DNA of 64,000 bases, taken from Singulisphaera acidiphila DSM 18658. Lineage in GTDB: Bacteria > Planctomycetota > Planctomycetia > Isosphaerales > Isosphaeraceae. The DNA lies in assembly GCF_000242455.2 (NCBI RefSeq), contig NC_019892.1, forward strand, positions 3,720,001 to 3,784,000, read 5' to 3'. The position numbers were made by a program, and so were the translations under genes. Positions within the stretch are counted from its first letter, which is position 1; the number at the start of each line of letters is the position of its first letter. This document shows positions 50,395-59,927 of the stretch, piece by piece. The notes under the pieces are model-generated. The model saw only the letters and a program-made list of their open reading frames with translations. It was not told where the DNA came from and made no database searches.

Positions 50395-52839
50395 TTACTC
50401 GCCCACTTGCTCGGGCGGTGGGATCGGCGTGGCCTCTTCGTGGATGATCGCGTCGAGCGACCCCCGTTGCAGAACGCCATAGCCCCGACCGCCACGGCTG
50501 GTGACGGGATACTTGGTGGCCCGGATAATCTGGGTGGCCCCACGGTTGGTTTGCACGGTCAGGCCTTCGCGCATCTTGTTTGCCAAGGCAAACCCGAGGA
50601 CGCGGTCCGTGGAGTCAAGCTTGATGGCGATGACCCCCTTGGCCGTACTCCCAACCACGTTGGCCTCGGTCACCGGGAAAATCAGGACCCGGGCCGACCG
50701 GGTCGCCAGGCAGATGTTCTCGGTTCCATCGGTCGCCTCGACCCCCACAACCACATCGTCCGAAATCGACGAATCGAGGCGGACGAGCGAACGCCCTTTG
50801 CGATTCGAGACGGTCGCCAGCGGAGCGAGGGCAAACCGCAAGACCTTCCCGCCAGCCGTCAGGGCGACCCCGTATGGGGGAGGAGGGAGCGCCGGATTCG
50901 TCCCCTCGCCGTTGGCACCGTTGACCCCCTCCAGAGTCCCCTGAACGAGAGAGACAGGGGTCTGGGGAATATCGCGATGTTCGGGCAGACAGCGCGGGTC
51001 GTGGCAGAGGACGCACACGATGTGCTCGTTGTCCTCAAAGGCGAACTGCTTCTGGATCGGGTCGCCGTGCCCGGTCGTCATCGGGATATCGTTCACCCGC
51101 AAGGTGTACGCCATCCCCCGATCGGTGAAGATCGTGAGCGTCTGCCTCGCCCGGGAACGATAGACCCAGCCGACGCGGTCGTCCTCGCGGACCCGAATGC
51201 TGGCGACGTCGGTGAATGACTTTTGCCGCTTGGCCCAGCCGTCGCGGGTGACGATCACCCAGGCGTCCTCGTCGACGATGTAATCCTCAGCGCGGTACTC
51301 AATCGCTTCGGGAGGACCATCGACTTTCGTCCGCCGATCGTCGCCGTAGGCGCGACCGATCTCTTTCAGCTCGGTACGAATGATCTGCCAACGGGCCGGC
51401 TCATCGTCCAGGAGTGCCTGAATTTCCGCGGCCCGCTTCTGCCGCTGGGCCAGTTCCTCGAGGATGTCGTTGATCTCGAGCTTGCCCAAGCGGTAGAGCT
51501 TGGTCTCGAGGACCGCATCGGCCTGGAGTTCAGAGAGGTCAAACCGCGCGATCAACTTGGGAGCGGCGTCGGCCTTACCGTCACTGTCTCGAATGATCCT
51601 GATCGCTTCATCAAGGTTGTTGAAGACGATCGCGAACCCTTCCAGGATGTGGATTCGCTGGAGCAGGTTGGTCAGCTCAAATTGCAGCCGCCGGGTGACG
51701 ATATCGAGCCGGAACTCAAGGAAGTGCTGGAGGATACTCCGCAAATCGAGCCGGTCAGGAACCGCAATCTCGGCCCCCGCCGCCGGTAAGAGGCAGGTCA
51801 GGTTGACGTTGAAGTTCGTCTGGAGCGGCGTGTTCTTGAACAAGTAGGCCAATGCGGCATCGGCATTCGAGCCAGGCCGAAGCTCCAGCGCAATTCGAAC
51901 GTCGTCGGTGCTCAAATCCTTGATGTTCGTGAGTTGCGGCACCAGGCCCTTGCCGATCAATTCGCCGATCCGCTGCACGAGCGGATCCTTCTCGATCCCA
52001 TAAGGAATCGAGGTAATCAGCACGGTGTTCGCCTTCTCCGGATCCACCTCGTAGGTGCCGCGAAGCTTGATCGTCCCCTGGCCGGTCGCGTAAACCTGGC
52101 GGATCTCTTCCGCCGTGTTCAGGATCACGCCGCCCGTCGGGAAGTCGGGAGCAGTGATGTACCGGGTGAGCTTTTCCAGCGGGAGATCGCGGTTTTCGAG
52201 CAAGGCGTCGAGCGCCTTGCAGACTTCCCGCAAGTTGTGCGGCGGGATATTGGTCGCCATCCCGACCGCAATTCCCGAGGCTCCGTTCACGAGCAGATTA
52301 GGGAACTGGGCGGGGAGGACAATCGGCTCGTCGGTCGTCGACGCATAGTTAGGGCGGAAGTCGACCGTCTGCTGACGAAGCTCGCTGAGGAGTTCCTGCG
52401 CAATTGGAGTCAGCCGGCACTCCGTATAGCGGAACGCCGCAGGAGGATCGCCATCAATCGACCCAAAATTGCCGTAACCTTCCACCAACGGATACCGAAG
52501 GCTGAATGGTTGGGCCATCCGCACCAAGGCATCGTAGATGGACGCGTCACCGTGCGGGTGATAGCTCTTCATCACCTCGCCGACAACGGCCGCGCATTTC
52601 ATGAAGCGGCTGTCCGAGCTCAGGTGCAAATCATGCCACATCGCATACAAGATGCGGCGCTGCACGGGTTTGAGACCGTCACGGACGTCGGGCAAGGCGC
52701 GTGAGGTGATCACGCTCAGCGCATAGTTGAGGTAGCGTGACCGGGTCGCCTCCGCCAACGAGACATCCTCGATGACCGACGTCGGCCTCACGTTCTCAAG
52801 CCCTAGCCCGTTTATCGATCGGCGCTTGCGTTTCGCCAT
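50395..52839 (-). CDS. Type IIA topoisomerase subunit A (GyrA/ParC, noncanonical)
   Basis: 814 residues. The active-site tyrosine is Tyr138 in AAFRYTECRLTP, and the QRDR reads HPHGDASIYDALVRMAQPF, with Ala99 where E. coli GyrA has Ser83 and Asp103 where it has Asp87. A long coiled-coil and the C-terminal beta-pinwheel follow. The first blade, where gyrases carry QRRGGKG, reads RDGWAKRQKSFTD, so no GyrA box; a degenerate SRGGRGYG sits at the far C-terminus near residue 790. The pinwheel also has extra inserts (DPRCLPEHRDIP and GANGEGTNPALPPP). It may be ParC or a planctomycete-type gyrase. First of a two-gene operon. Confidence 0.93.
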   Translation of the reverse strand: MAKRKRRSINGLGLENVRPTSVIEDVSLAEATRSRYLNYALSVITSRALPDVRDGLKPVQRRILYAMWHDLHLSSDSRFMKCAAVVGEVMKSYHPHGDASIYDALVRMAQPFSLRYPLVEGYGNFGSIDGDPPAAFRYTECRLTPIAQELLSELRQQTVDFRPNYASTTDEPIVLPAQFPNLLVNGASGIAVGMATNIPPHNLREVCKALDALLENRDLPLEKLTRYITAPDFPTGGVILNTAEEIRQVYATGQGTIKLRGTYEVDPEKANTVLITSIPYGIEKDPLVQRIGELIGKGLVPQLTNIKDLSTDDVRIALELRPGSNADAALAYLFKNTPLQTNFNVNLTCLLPAAGAEIAVPDRLDLRSILQHFLEFRLDIVTRRLQFELTNLLQRIHILEGFAIVFNNLDEAIRIIRDSDGKADAAPKLIARFDLSELQADAVLETKLYRLGKLEINDILEELAQRQKRAAEIQALLDDEPARWQIIRTELKEIGRAYGDDRRTKVDGPPEAIEYRAEDYIVDEDAWVIVTRDGWAKRQKSFTDVASIRVREDDRVGWVYRSRARQTLTIFTDRGMAYTLRVNDIPMTTGHGDPIQKQFAFEDNEHIVCVLCHDPRCLPEHRDIPQTPVSLVQGTLEGVNGANGEGTNPALPPPPYGVALTAGGKVLRFALAPLATVSNRKGRSLVRLDSSISDDVVVGVEATDGTENICLATRSARVLIFPVTEANVVGSTAKGVIAIKLDSTDRVLGFALANKMREGLTVQTNRGATQIIRATKYPVTSRGGRGYGVLQRGSLDAIIHEEATPIPPPEQVGE

Positions 52840-53151
52840 CGCTCCGTTTTTCGCCTCGAAGACCGTGAATCCGTTCGCCCCAGAGCAAACCCCATTCGTC
52901 TCCCGACAACAATACCAGTTTTCCCCCCATCACCGCAATCGCTTACTGTACAAACCTACCGCATTGACTTCGGATCGACTGCGGCAGTCCGCGCAAGACG
53001 AGGCGGAACGCAACCATGATCTTGCGTCGATACGTTGTCGTGAGAGCGGGCACAGCCCACCATCTTTTTGGGTTGATTTCGAGGCTGATTCCATGATGGG
53101 GAGATGTCCACCCTGTTACGGGAGAACTGGGATCGCCCTCAGAATATGGAA
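52840..53151. other. Intergenic region
   Basis: 312 bases between the topoisomerase A start (minus) and the end of the isomerase gene. Likely the promoter of the topoisomerase operon. No hairpin or gene recognised. Confidence 0.4.
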
Positions 53152-53985
53152 TCAACGGGCAGAGGCGGCGTCCAGGGCAGACTTCAGGGTCGCAATGCTC
53201 AGGCGGGCTGTTTCCTCAGCGCCTGGCGAGTAGTCGAAGACTTCGACCGAGGCCCAGCGATCGTAGCCGGAATCGACGAGCGCCTTCATGATCGGGCCGA
53301 AGTCGACGTCACCCATGCCGGGACCGCGAAGGTTCACGTCCTGGGTGTGGAAGTGTCCGGCCTTGGCGGCGTGCTTGGTCAGCAGTTCGGGGACGGTGGT
53401 GTTCGTCTCGCCGCTCTGGGCTTTCACGTCCATGTGGAGCTTGAAGTTCGGGTGGGCCACCCGATCGATCATCAGGTTCGCCTGGTCGCAGGTGTTGAGA
53501 AAGTCGGTCTCGCTCGGTGCCAACGGTTCGACGCAAAGGTCGACCCCGAGGTCGCCGATCTTCGGCATCGCTCGGTCGAGCACGTCGACGGCGTAATCAA
53601 ACGCCTGATCGTACGAGACGCCGGGAAGCAAGTCGCGCTGTTTGGGAGAGCCGAGGACCATCAGGGTGCCCCCGAGGTCGCGGGTCGCCTCGGCCAGTTC
53701 CACGAGATAGTCGGCTGTTCGATTGCGGACCGTGGCGTCGGGCGTCGTCAGGTAAAACCCTTCGGTCTTGGCCAGAAGCCAGTGGAGACCGATCGTGCTC
53801 AGGCCGGCGTCTTCGATGATCGCGCTGAGTTCGCGACGACGCGGCGCCGAGACGTCGGTGATCCGCGGAGCCAGGGTGAACGGCGCGATCTCGAGGCCTT
53901 CGTAGCCGAGCGCCTTGACCGTTCGACAGACCGTGGCGAAGTCCCATCCCTCGAAGAGCTCGTTGCAGATTCCCAGGCGGATCAT
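53152..53985 (-). CDS. Sugar phosphate isomerase/epimerase-type TIM barrel
   Basis: 277 residues from an ATG at 53985; a TTG at 54003 is in frame. AP endonuclease 2/xylose isomerase-like barrel: ICNELFEGWDFATVCRTVKALGYEGLEIAPF, then metal-site residues Glu in DLCVEPLAPSETDFLNT, KLHMDVKAQSG and GHFHTQDVNLRGPGMGDVDF, ending WASVEVFDY. Metal-dependent isomerase or epimerase of small sugars; planctomycetes carry many copies. Substrate unknown. Confidence 0.85.
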   Translation of the reverse strand: MIRLGICNELFEGWDFATVCRTVKALGYEGLEIAPFTLAPRITDVSAPRRRELSAIIEDAGLSTIGLHWLLAKTEGFYLTTPDATVRNRTADYLVELAEATRDLGGTLMVLGSPKQRDLLPGVSYDQAFDYAVDVLDRAMPKIGDLGVDLCVEPLAPSETDFLNTCDQANLMIDRVAHPNFKLHMDVKAQSGETNTTVPELLTKHAAKAGHFHTQDVNLRGPGMGDVDFGPIMKALVDSGYDRWASVEVFDYSPGAEETARLSIATLKSALDAASAR

Positions 53986-54065
53986 AGTAGTAGTCGCCTT
54001 CAAATATAATAAGAAATGAGCGAGAGGAATCGAGTCAGGTCACCCGCCTGAACCAGCCTCGCCTT

Positions 54066-54494
54066 TTAGAGGGCCAGTTGGACACAGGTCATGATCGCGA
54101 CGAACACGATGCCCGCGTCGATGAGGACGCACCCCACCGCAGCCAGCCAGACAAAGACCCGTGCCGGCCAGGGGCCGAAGCTCAGAACGAACCCCGCGAC
54201 CGAAATCCCCCCCAACGCCATGAGAACCTGCTCGAAGCGGGTATGACAGATCCATCCCAGCCGGTAGATCAGCCCCGGCCAACCGCGCAGATTTTCGGCC
54301 TGGGCCAAGCCTTCGGGCAGAAGGGTCGACCACACCATCGGGACGAACCGCACGAGCAGTTGATAACCCAGGATCAGGGCCAGGGTCAAGTAGATCGCCG
54401 CCATCGGAAACCGCGATCGAGGCCGTCGGGCCTTCCCCTCGAGCTGGTTCAGCAGACGGTCGAGCTTCCGGAGCGTCTCTTGTTCTTGGTTCAT
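54066..54494 (-). CDS. Small membrane protein, unknown function
   Basis: 142 residues. A charged N-terminal segment LRKLDRLLNQLEGKARRPRSR is followed by a span (AAIYLTLALILGYQLLVRFV) and at least two more hydrophobic segments (FEQVLMALGGISVAGFVLSF and VFVWLAAVGCVLIDAGIVFVAIMT). Its ATG overlaps the stop of folD as ATGA, which indicates translational coupling, although no functional link to folate metabolism is apparent. Not recognised as a named family. Confidence 0.65.
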   Translation of the reverse strand: MNQEQETLRKLDRLLNQLEGKARRPRSRFPMAAIYLTLALILGYQLLVRFVPMVWSTLLPEGLAQAENLRGWPGLIYRLGWICHTRFEQVLMALGGISVAGFVLSFGPWPARVFVWLAAVGCVLIDAGIVFVAIMTCVQLAL

Positions 54495-55357
54495 GAGAGG
54501 GCCAGGCGCGCGGCCCGTAGGGTATTGCGCAAGAGCATAGCCACGGTCATCGGCCCGACTCCTCCCGGAACCGGCGTGATCAGCGAGGCCACCTCGGCCG
54601 CGCCCGGGTAGTGCACGTCGCCGCAGAGGGTGCCGTCGCTCCGCCGGTTCATGCCAACGTCGATGACGACTGCACCCGGCTTGATCCAGTCGGCCCGGAC
54701 CGCTTCGGGCTGGCCGATCGCGGCGATCAGGATGTCGGCCCGGCGCGTCTCGGCGGCGGCATCGCGGGTCGCGGTGTGGCAGATCGTCACCGTCGAGTCG
54801 CCGCCGCTCCCTTTTTGCACGAGGAGAAGCGCCATCGGCTTGCCCACGATCTGCGAGCGGCCCAGGATCACGGCGTGAGCGCCTCGGGTCTCCACCTTAT
54901 GGTGGATCAGCATCTCTTGAATCCCGAGTGGGGTACAAGGAACGAATCGAGGCATACCGATGGTGAGAAGCCCAACGTTGACCGGGTGAAAGCCGTCGAC
55001 ATCCTTCAACGGGTTGATCCGCTCAATCACCGCTCGCTCGTTGATTTGGGCGGGGAGCGGAAGTTGGACCAGGATCCCGTGGACAGCGGGGTCAACGTTG
55101 AGACGGTCGATGGTCGCGAGCAAGGCGGCCTCGGACGTATCGGCGGGGAGGCGTTCGATGGTCCCGTGCATGCCGGCCGCTTCGCAGGCGCTCTGCTTGT
55201 TGCGCACATAGACCTGGCTCGCGGGGTTCTCACCGACGAGCACGACGGTCAAGCCGGGCACCAGACCGTTCTCGGCCTTAAGTTGCGCCACCTCGGCCGC
55301 CACGTCCTTCCTGACCTTTTGGGCGAGGGCCTTACCATCCAGGATTCGAGCAGGCAC
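54491..55357 (-). CDS. folD: Methylenetetrahydrofolate dehydrogenase/cyclohydrolase
   Basis: 288 residues from a GTG at 55357 with GGAGGAG at 8 nt. Interconverts methylene-, methenyl- and 10-formyl-THF. Catalytic Lys in SQVYVRNKQSACE, the QLPLP motif at VHGILVQLPLPAQIN, NADP site GRSQIVGKPMALLL, and the PVPGGVGPMTVAMLL end are all there. Coupled to the small membrane protein downstream. With FolE and MetF this window holds three one-carbon genes, not adjacent. Confidence 0.96.
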   Translation of the reverse strand: MPARILDGKALAQKVRKDVAAEVAQLKAENGLVPGLTVVLVGENPASQVYVRNKQSACEAAGMHGTIERLPADTSEAALLATIDRLNVDPAVHGILVQLPLPAQINERAVIERINPLKDVDGFHPVNVGLLTIGMPRFVPCTPLGIQEMLIHHKVETRGAHAVILGRSQIVGKPMALLLVQKGSGGDSTVTICHTATRDAAAETRRADILIAAIGQPEAVRADWIKPGAVVIDVGMNRRSDGTLCGDVHYPGAAEVASLITPVPGGVGPMTVAMLLRNTLRAARLALS

Positions 55358-55574
55358 GTGGGAACTCCTCCGAGGCGTGGGTTGTCCGAATCGCTATCAT
55401 AGCTTTTGGGGTCGAGTGCGGGAAACCCACCTAACCTGCATCCCGGACCAATCAACATTCCGTGATTGGTCCGGGTCTGCGAGATAGTCCGAATTTAAGG
55501 GCACTCCACCGACGCTCGGCGCATCCCGTGCGCAGGCTCGTGTTTGGAGTCCGCTTCCCTGTCCAAGGATCGTG

Positions 55575-56954
55575 ATGGACGACGCACCTTCGCTTGCGGT
55601 TCCCGGCTCCTCGATTGCACGCCAGGTGATCTGGCTGGCGGCCCCTGTGCTCGTCGAACAATCGCTGCTTTACCTGGTCGGCCTGTCCGACACCCTGCTG
55701 ACGGGTCGCTACCTCTCGCAGGAACATCTGGCGGCAGTGACAGTGTCGAGCTACCTGCTCTGGTTCCTCGGCAGCATCCTGACAATCGTCTCGGTCGGGG
55801 GAACCGCGCTGGTGGCCCGAATGATCGGGCAGGGCCAGCGCGCCGAGGCCGCCCGAGTCTGCCAGCAGTCAATCACCTTGGCCCTGGTCGTCGGTACGGC
55901 GACCTTCGCGATCGGCTGGATCACCGCGCCGGCGATCGTGCGAGCCTTGAACCTCACGGGCCTGGCCGCAACCAACGCAACCCTCTTCCTGAAGATCGTC
56001 CTGACGATTACTCCACTCCTCGCCTGTACTACGGTCGGGGTTGCCTGCCTCCGAGGGGCAGGGGACACCAGGACCGGCATGTGGGTCATGATTCTGGTCA
56101 ACGCGATCAATGTGGTGTTGAGTTGGTCCTTGCTCCAGGGTTTCGGTCCCTTCCCGGCGCTTGGCTTCGCGGGAATTGCGCTGGGGACGGCAATCGGCGA
56201 AGGGGTAGGGGGCCTGGTCGTGTTGGGCCTGCTGGTTCGCGGGCGGTCGGGCATGAGCCTCAACTGGCGAGGGATCTTCCCGGTCTGGCACGAGATCCGG
56301 AGGATCCTCCGAATCAGCGTGCCGGCTGCGGGTGAGAGCCTGACGAACGTCATGTCACAGCTCTGGTTCCTCAGCCTGATCAACCGGCTGGGAGCGACCG
56401 CCACCGCAGCGCACGGGGTCGCGATCCGTTGCGAAGCGATCGCATTCCTGACCATCACGGCCTTCGCGGTCGCCGCGAGTACGCTCACCGGCCAATACCT
56501 GGGCGCGGGGCGTCCCGACCTTGCAAGTCGAGCCGCCAAGACGGCCTGGTGGCTCGGAGTCGCCGTTCTCTCTGCCCTGGGAGTTCTCATCTACGGGCTG
56601 GCCGGGCCGATGTTCTTCGTATTCACCGGCGGACGCCAACCCGAAGTTGCGGCCCTGGGGGTGCCTGTCCTACGGGTGGTGGCCTTCGCCATGCCCGCCT
56701 TGGCGACGATCAACGTCTTGAACGGCGCGTTGCGGGGGGCCGGCGATACCCGCTGGCCCTGGGTTTTCGTCGTGCTCGGCTACCTGTTCGTGCGGATCCC
56801 CCTGACCTACCTGCTGGCCAGCCCCGAAGCGTGGGGAGGTCTCGGCTGGGGACTCTACGGCGCCTGGATCGCCATGCTCGCCGACCTCTGTCTTCGCGCG
56901 GCCCTGGTCACCGCGCGGTTTCTCCATGGAGGCTGGAGACTGGCGCGAGTCTGA
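55575..56954 (+). CDS. MATE family efflux transporter
   Basis: 459 residues from an ATG at 55575 (AAGGA 6 nt upstream; a GTG one codon earlier). Twelve spans. Opening LAAPVLVEQSLLYLVGLSDTLLTGRYLSQEHLAAVTV and the mid segment TVGVACLRGAGDTRTGMWVMILVNAINVVLSWSLLQG are typical of NorM-like MATE; the second half repeats it (VLNGALRGAGDTRWPWVFVVLGYLFVRIPLTYLL). Na+ or H+ driven export of cations or drugs. Single gene, convergent with the STAS pair. Confidence 0.92.
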   Translation: MDDAPSLAVPGSSIARQVIWLAAPVLVEQSLLYLVGLSDTLLTGRYLSQEHLAAVTVSSYLLWFLGSILTIVSVGGTALVARMIGQGQRAEAARVCQQSITLALVVGTATFAIGWITAPAIVRALNLTGLAATNATLFLKIVLTITPLLACTTVGVACLRGAGDTRTGMWVMILVNAINVVLSWSLLQGFGPFPALGFAGIALGTAIGEGVGGLVVLGLLVRGRSGMSLNWRGIFPVWHEIRRILRISVPAAGESLTNVMSQLWFLSLINRLGATATAAHGVAIRCEAIAFLTITAFAVAASTLTGQYLGAGRPDLASRAAKTAWWLGVAVLSALGVLIYGLAGPMFFVFTGGRQPEVAALGVPVLRVVAFAMPALATINVLNGALRGAGDTRWPWVFVVLGYLFVRIPLTYLLASPEAWGGLGWGLYGAWIAMLADLCLRAALVTARFLHGGWRLARV

Positions 56955-57023
56955 ATTTCCCCATTTTTCTTCCCAAAATGGTGCCGGCACGGCCCATCTT
57001 GTCGGAATTGGCTGGGAGAGAAG

Positions 57024-57045
57024 GCAGGGAGCTTACGCTCCCCGC
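57024..57045. terminator. Hairpin between convergent genes
   Basis: GGGAGC (57027-57032) and GCTCCC (57037-57042) with tetraloop TTAC, extended by GC/GC across an A.C mismatch. Located between the MATE gene and the STAS gene stop. A GC-rich hairpin with TAAG in the loop; possibly a dispersed repeat. Confidence 0.55.
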
Positions 57046-57072
57046 TCGCCTCAAATGACTTGACGTCCCTTA

Positions 57073-57429
57073 TTAGAACTCGGCCAGCGAGGCGCGTTGA
57101 TCGCGATCGATTTTGAAGAGTCGATCGAGATTCGAAGTCCGAAAGACCTGCTGAAGCACGGGGGAAAGCTCGCAGAGCCGAAGCTTGCCCCGCGAGGCAT
57201 CGACCCGGCGCTGAAAGAGGATCAGCTTGCCCAGGAGCGAGCTCGAAATCAGGGCGACGTCGGAGAAGTCGAGCACCAACCGGATGGGCGTGCCGTCATT
57301 GGGGAGAATGGCTGCAATCTGGTCCGCAACATCGCGGACGGTCCGCTCGTCGAAGAGTTGTCGGTCGAGGAGTCGGACGACCTTCACGCTATCGATTTCA
57401 AGCACATCGATTCGAGGCGTGGACGCCAT
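57073..57429 (-). CDS. STAS-domain protein
   Basis: 118 residues from an ATG at 57429; the frame is open 21 codons more. One STAS domain; the phosphorylation loop is DVALISSSLLGKLILFQRRV, close to the SpoIIAA D-x-S-S-x-x-L pattern. Follows another STAS gene by 93 bp on the same strand, a third member being at 16307. No kinase, phosphatase or sigma factor is near. Partner-switch regulation is inferred from the family. Confidence 0.82.
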   Translation of the reverse strand: MASTPRIDVLEIDSVKVVRLLDRQLFDERTVRDVADQIAAILPNDGTPIRLVLDFSDVALISSSLLGKLILFQRRVDASRGKLRLCELSPVLQQVFRTSNLDRLFKIDRDQRASLAEF

Positions 57430-57522
57430 CGGGAAGAACCCCAGAGTGAACGTGAACGAAGGCCTAGATCCATCAGCGCCGCCGAAGAGCAAGGCGGCGA
57501 GAAACCGGTCCAGGAGTTAGGT

Positions 57523-58008
57523 TTAGGACAACTTCCTCCGCCGGCTCGCGCTGATCAAACCATCTCCGCCGCTTTTCCGGAGCGGGGGGGTGGCGGGAGC
57601 CGTTGGTGAAGTGAGAGGGGTTACGGCAGCGTCGGGAGCGGGCAAAGGCTCTTGACGATTGGCATCGGCCAGCGCCGAGGCGCGGTCGACCGAGAACGTG
57701 AACAGGGGATCGAGCTTGCTGACGCGAAACACCTCGAACACCGTCGGGTCGACGTTGCAGAAGATGAGTCGTCCGCCGCGTTGCTTTGCCAGGCGGTGCA
57801 TGGCCATGAAGTTACCGAGCGCTGCTGACCCCGCGTACCCGATGCCCAGGAGGTCGATGACCGCCTCGGGCCTCCCTTTGGCGGCGAGGTGCGTTTCGTA
57901 GAGTTTACGCAACTCTTGCACTGGGGCCGGATCGAGTCGAAAACAATCCCAGAACTCGGCAACAAGGATCCCATCGACATTGTGAACTTCCACGGCGGGC
58001 TTGAGCAT
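57523..58008 (-). CDS. STAS-like protein with C-terminal Pro-rich tail
   Basis: 161 residues from an ATG at 58008; the upstream SD is weak. The N-terminal 110 residues fold like STAS (HNVDGILVAEFWDCFRL, AVIDLLGIGYAGSAALGNFMAMHRLAKQRGGRLIFCNVD). The phosphorylation loop reads YAGSAALGNF, so the usual Asp-Ser-Ser is replaced, and phosphorylation may not be possible. The last 45 residues are a Pro/Ala/Thr tail with a basic end (GGDGLISASRRRKLS). It precedes the other STAS gene by 93 bp; they probably form one transcript. Confidence 0.75.
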   Translation of the reverse strand: MLKPAVEVHNVDGILVAEFWDCFRLDPAPVQELRKLYETHLAAKGRPEAVIDLLGIGYAGSAALGNFMAMHRLAKQRGGRLIFCNVDPTVFEVFRVSKLDPLFTFSVDRASALADANRQEPLPAPDAAVTPLTSPTAPATPPLRKSGGDGLISASRRRKLS

Positions 58009-58473
58009 AGCAGAATATCCGCGGCGGTTTGCGTTCAAAGAGACGTGGGGGAGTGCACGGAAGAATGGCCGTTTTGAAGAGAAGAGATCGGGCAAAGGCT
58101 CGCGAGTGCGGTGGTCGCCATCCGTCCTACGGCCCCAAGGACGACGGCAACGCGGAAGCCGGCTCGATCGATGCCTCGCAATCATCGTAACAGTTAGCAC
58201 ACGCCCCCACCAGCCTGACAACGGTAATCGGGGTATTCGGAATGGACAGGACGTGCTGGTGGTATCGCCCAAACCCCGAGAAAAAGCTCAGCTCGAAGTG
58301 ACGAGGAGCAGCGATGGGGATATGATATCCTTCGAGCGAGCGCGGGGGTGGCGGCAGTGTCCCAAGGGATCCGGCCACGCCCCGCCAGCGGCCTGGCAGG
58401 TCAGGATTGGCTCGTATACGGAGATGCGGAGAGGCCGCTCGGTGATCTGGCCTTTAAGAAGGGAATTGGCCCC
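58009..58473. other. Divergent intergenic region
   Basis: 465 bases between the STAS pair (minus) and the DUF1573 gene (plus). The 208-codon frame in it has no domain and lacks a start site. Promoters for both sides are expected here. Confidence 0.4.
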
Positions 58474-59466
58474 ATGCGTCGCGTTCCAATCCTCATGGCG
58501 GCCTGGGCTCTGTTTGCGGCCCATTTCGCGGTTGCGCAGAGCTGGGTCGACACGGTCTTTCCAGAACGAGCCTTCGACTTCGGAACTGTCGCTCGAGGCT
58601 CCAAAATCCACCACACCTTCCGTCTGATCAATCGGACGGGCTCTGAAATTCACATTGCGGACTGGCGGACCAAATGCGGCTGCACCGAGGTCAAAGTCGG
58701 GGCCCGCGTCATTCCAACCGGTACCCAAACTTCCATCGAAGCGGTGATTGATACCACCAAGTTCACCGGCCCTAAAGCCTCGGGCTTGACCCTGATCATT
58801 GACCAGCCGAACTTCGTTGAGGTCGACCTCAACCTGAATTGCTTCATCCGGGGCGACATCACGTTGATGCCCGGTCAGGTGGATTTCGGAACCGTTCAAC
58901 GCTCCGCCACGCCCAAGGTCAGCCTGCAATTGAACTACGCGGGAGGCATACCCAACTGGCAAGTGACCAAGATGAAGACGCAGAGCAACCACGTCAAAGC
59001 GGAGCTCAAGCCCACAGGGAGCACGATCGACGGACAGCAACAGTTCATCCTGAGTGCAACCCTGAATTCCTCCGTGCCCAACGGTTACTTCAAGGATGAA
59101 ATCACCTTGGAAACCAATGACCCGAGTGGAGCGACCATCCCGGTCTCGATCATGGCGAACGTGCAGAACGCCGTCGTCGTCTCCCCTTCGATCATCAACC
59201 TGGGACGTGTGAAGCCAGGCTCAACCGTCACCAAAAAGGTCATGGTTCGTTCCACCCAGCCGTTCAACCTCACGACCCTCAAGGGGAGCAAAGACGAGCT
59301 GTCGGGAAAGGCGGACCCCGAGGGAGCGCGACCGCTCCATACCGTGGACATTACCTTCAAGGCTCCTGACCAAGCCGGTCCCTACAATGCGGTCTTCGAG
59401 ATCGCAACCGACTTGAAGGACGAGCCCCCCGCCACGCTCAGAACGTTTGCTACCATCGCTCCTTGA
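58474..59466 (+). CDS. Secreted DUF1573-domain protein
   Basis: 330 residues from an ATG at 58474 (AAGGGAA upstream); the frame is open 42 codons further upstream. A signal peptide (MRRVPILMAAWALFAAHFAVA) is followed by the DUF1573 signature FDFGTVARGSKIHHTFRLINRTGSEIHI and KCGCTEVKVGARVIPTG, including the CGC pair. Two more Ig-like beta-sandwich repeats follow (QVDFGTVQRSATPKVSLQL, PSIINLGRVKPGSTVTKKVMV). Such proteins resemble ASH/MSP-type adhesive domains, exported. The function is unknown; abundant in planctomycetes. Confidence 0.85.
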   Translation: MRRVPILMAAWALFAAHFAVAQSWVDTVFPERAFDFGTVARGSKIHHTFRLINRTGSEIHIADWRTKCGCTEVKVGARVIPTGTQTSIEAVIDTTKFTGPKASGLTLIIDQPNFVEVDLNLNCFIRGDITLMPGQVDFGTVQRSATPKVSLQLNYAGGIPNWQVTKMKTQSNHVKAELKPTGSTIDGQQQFILSATLNSSVPNGYFKDEITLETNDPSGATIPVSIMANVQNAVVVSPSIINLGRVKPGSTVTKKVMVRSTQPFNLTTLKGSKDELSGKADPEGARPLHTVDITFKAPDQAGPYNAVFEIATDLKDEPPATLRTFATIAP

Positions 59467-59927
59467 GTGAGTGTTTCCGGATCAGCAAGCGGTTCAAATC
59501 GTCAAAGCGCGATGGCGAAGGGCCGGATGTGCCCCAAGCCATCGTGATTCATCAGTGAACGCGGCGAGCGGAGTCGCCCCCCATCCTCACTTCGCCCGCC
59601 GCCAACACTTTCCCTCGCTTCTCCCGCCTCAAGGTCTCACCGACCCACCAATATCAACATCAACACGAGTCTCTGCCGACCAGGCTCTCGAAAAACAGCG
59701 AAGCGGTTCATTTAGCACCTCCTTCTGAGGATGTTGGCTGACCAAGCCGAGCTTTGGGAACCGGAAACCGCCCTGAACAAGCGGCTCGCTCTTCATTTGT
59801 ATGGGTTCGAAATGCGAGACGGAGTCCTTGCGACACGCGCAAGAACTCCGTCAAGGGATGGAAGGGTCGGGCGAGGGACGCGATTACCCCTGACTCCACG
59901 AGGAGCAGGTCAATCGGCCCAGCCAAA
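59467..59927. other. Intergenic region with one long hairpin
   Basis: 461 bases between DUF1573 (plus) and the small secreted gene end (minus), convergent. Only the hairpin at 59818-59852 stands out; the rest is featureless. Confidence 0.45.
59818..59852 (-). terminator. Terminator candidate of the small secreted gene
   Basis: GACGGAGTCCTTGCG (59818-59832) pairs with CGCAAGAACTCCGTC (59838-59852), 15 bp, 5-base loop. The single mismatch becomes G.U in the minus-strand RNA. A weak TTTC run follows. Confidence 0.6.
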
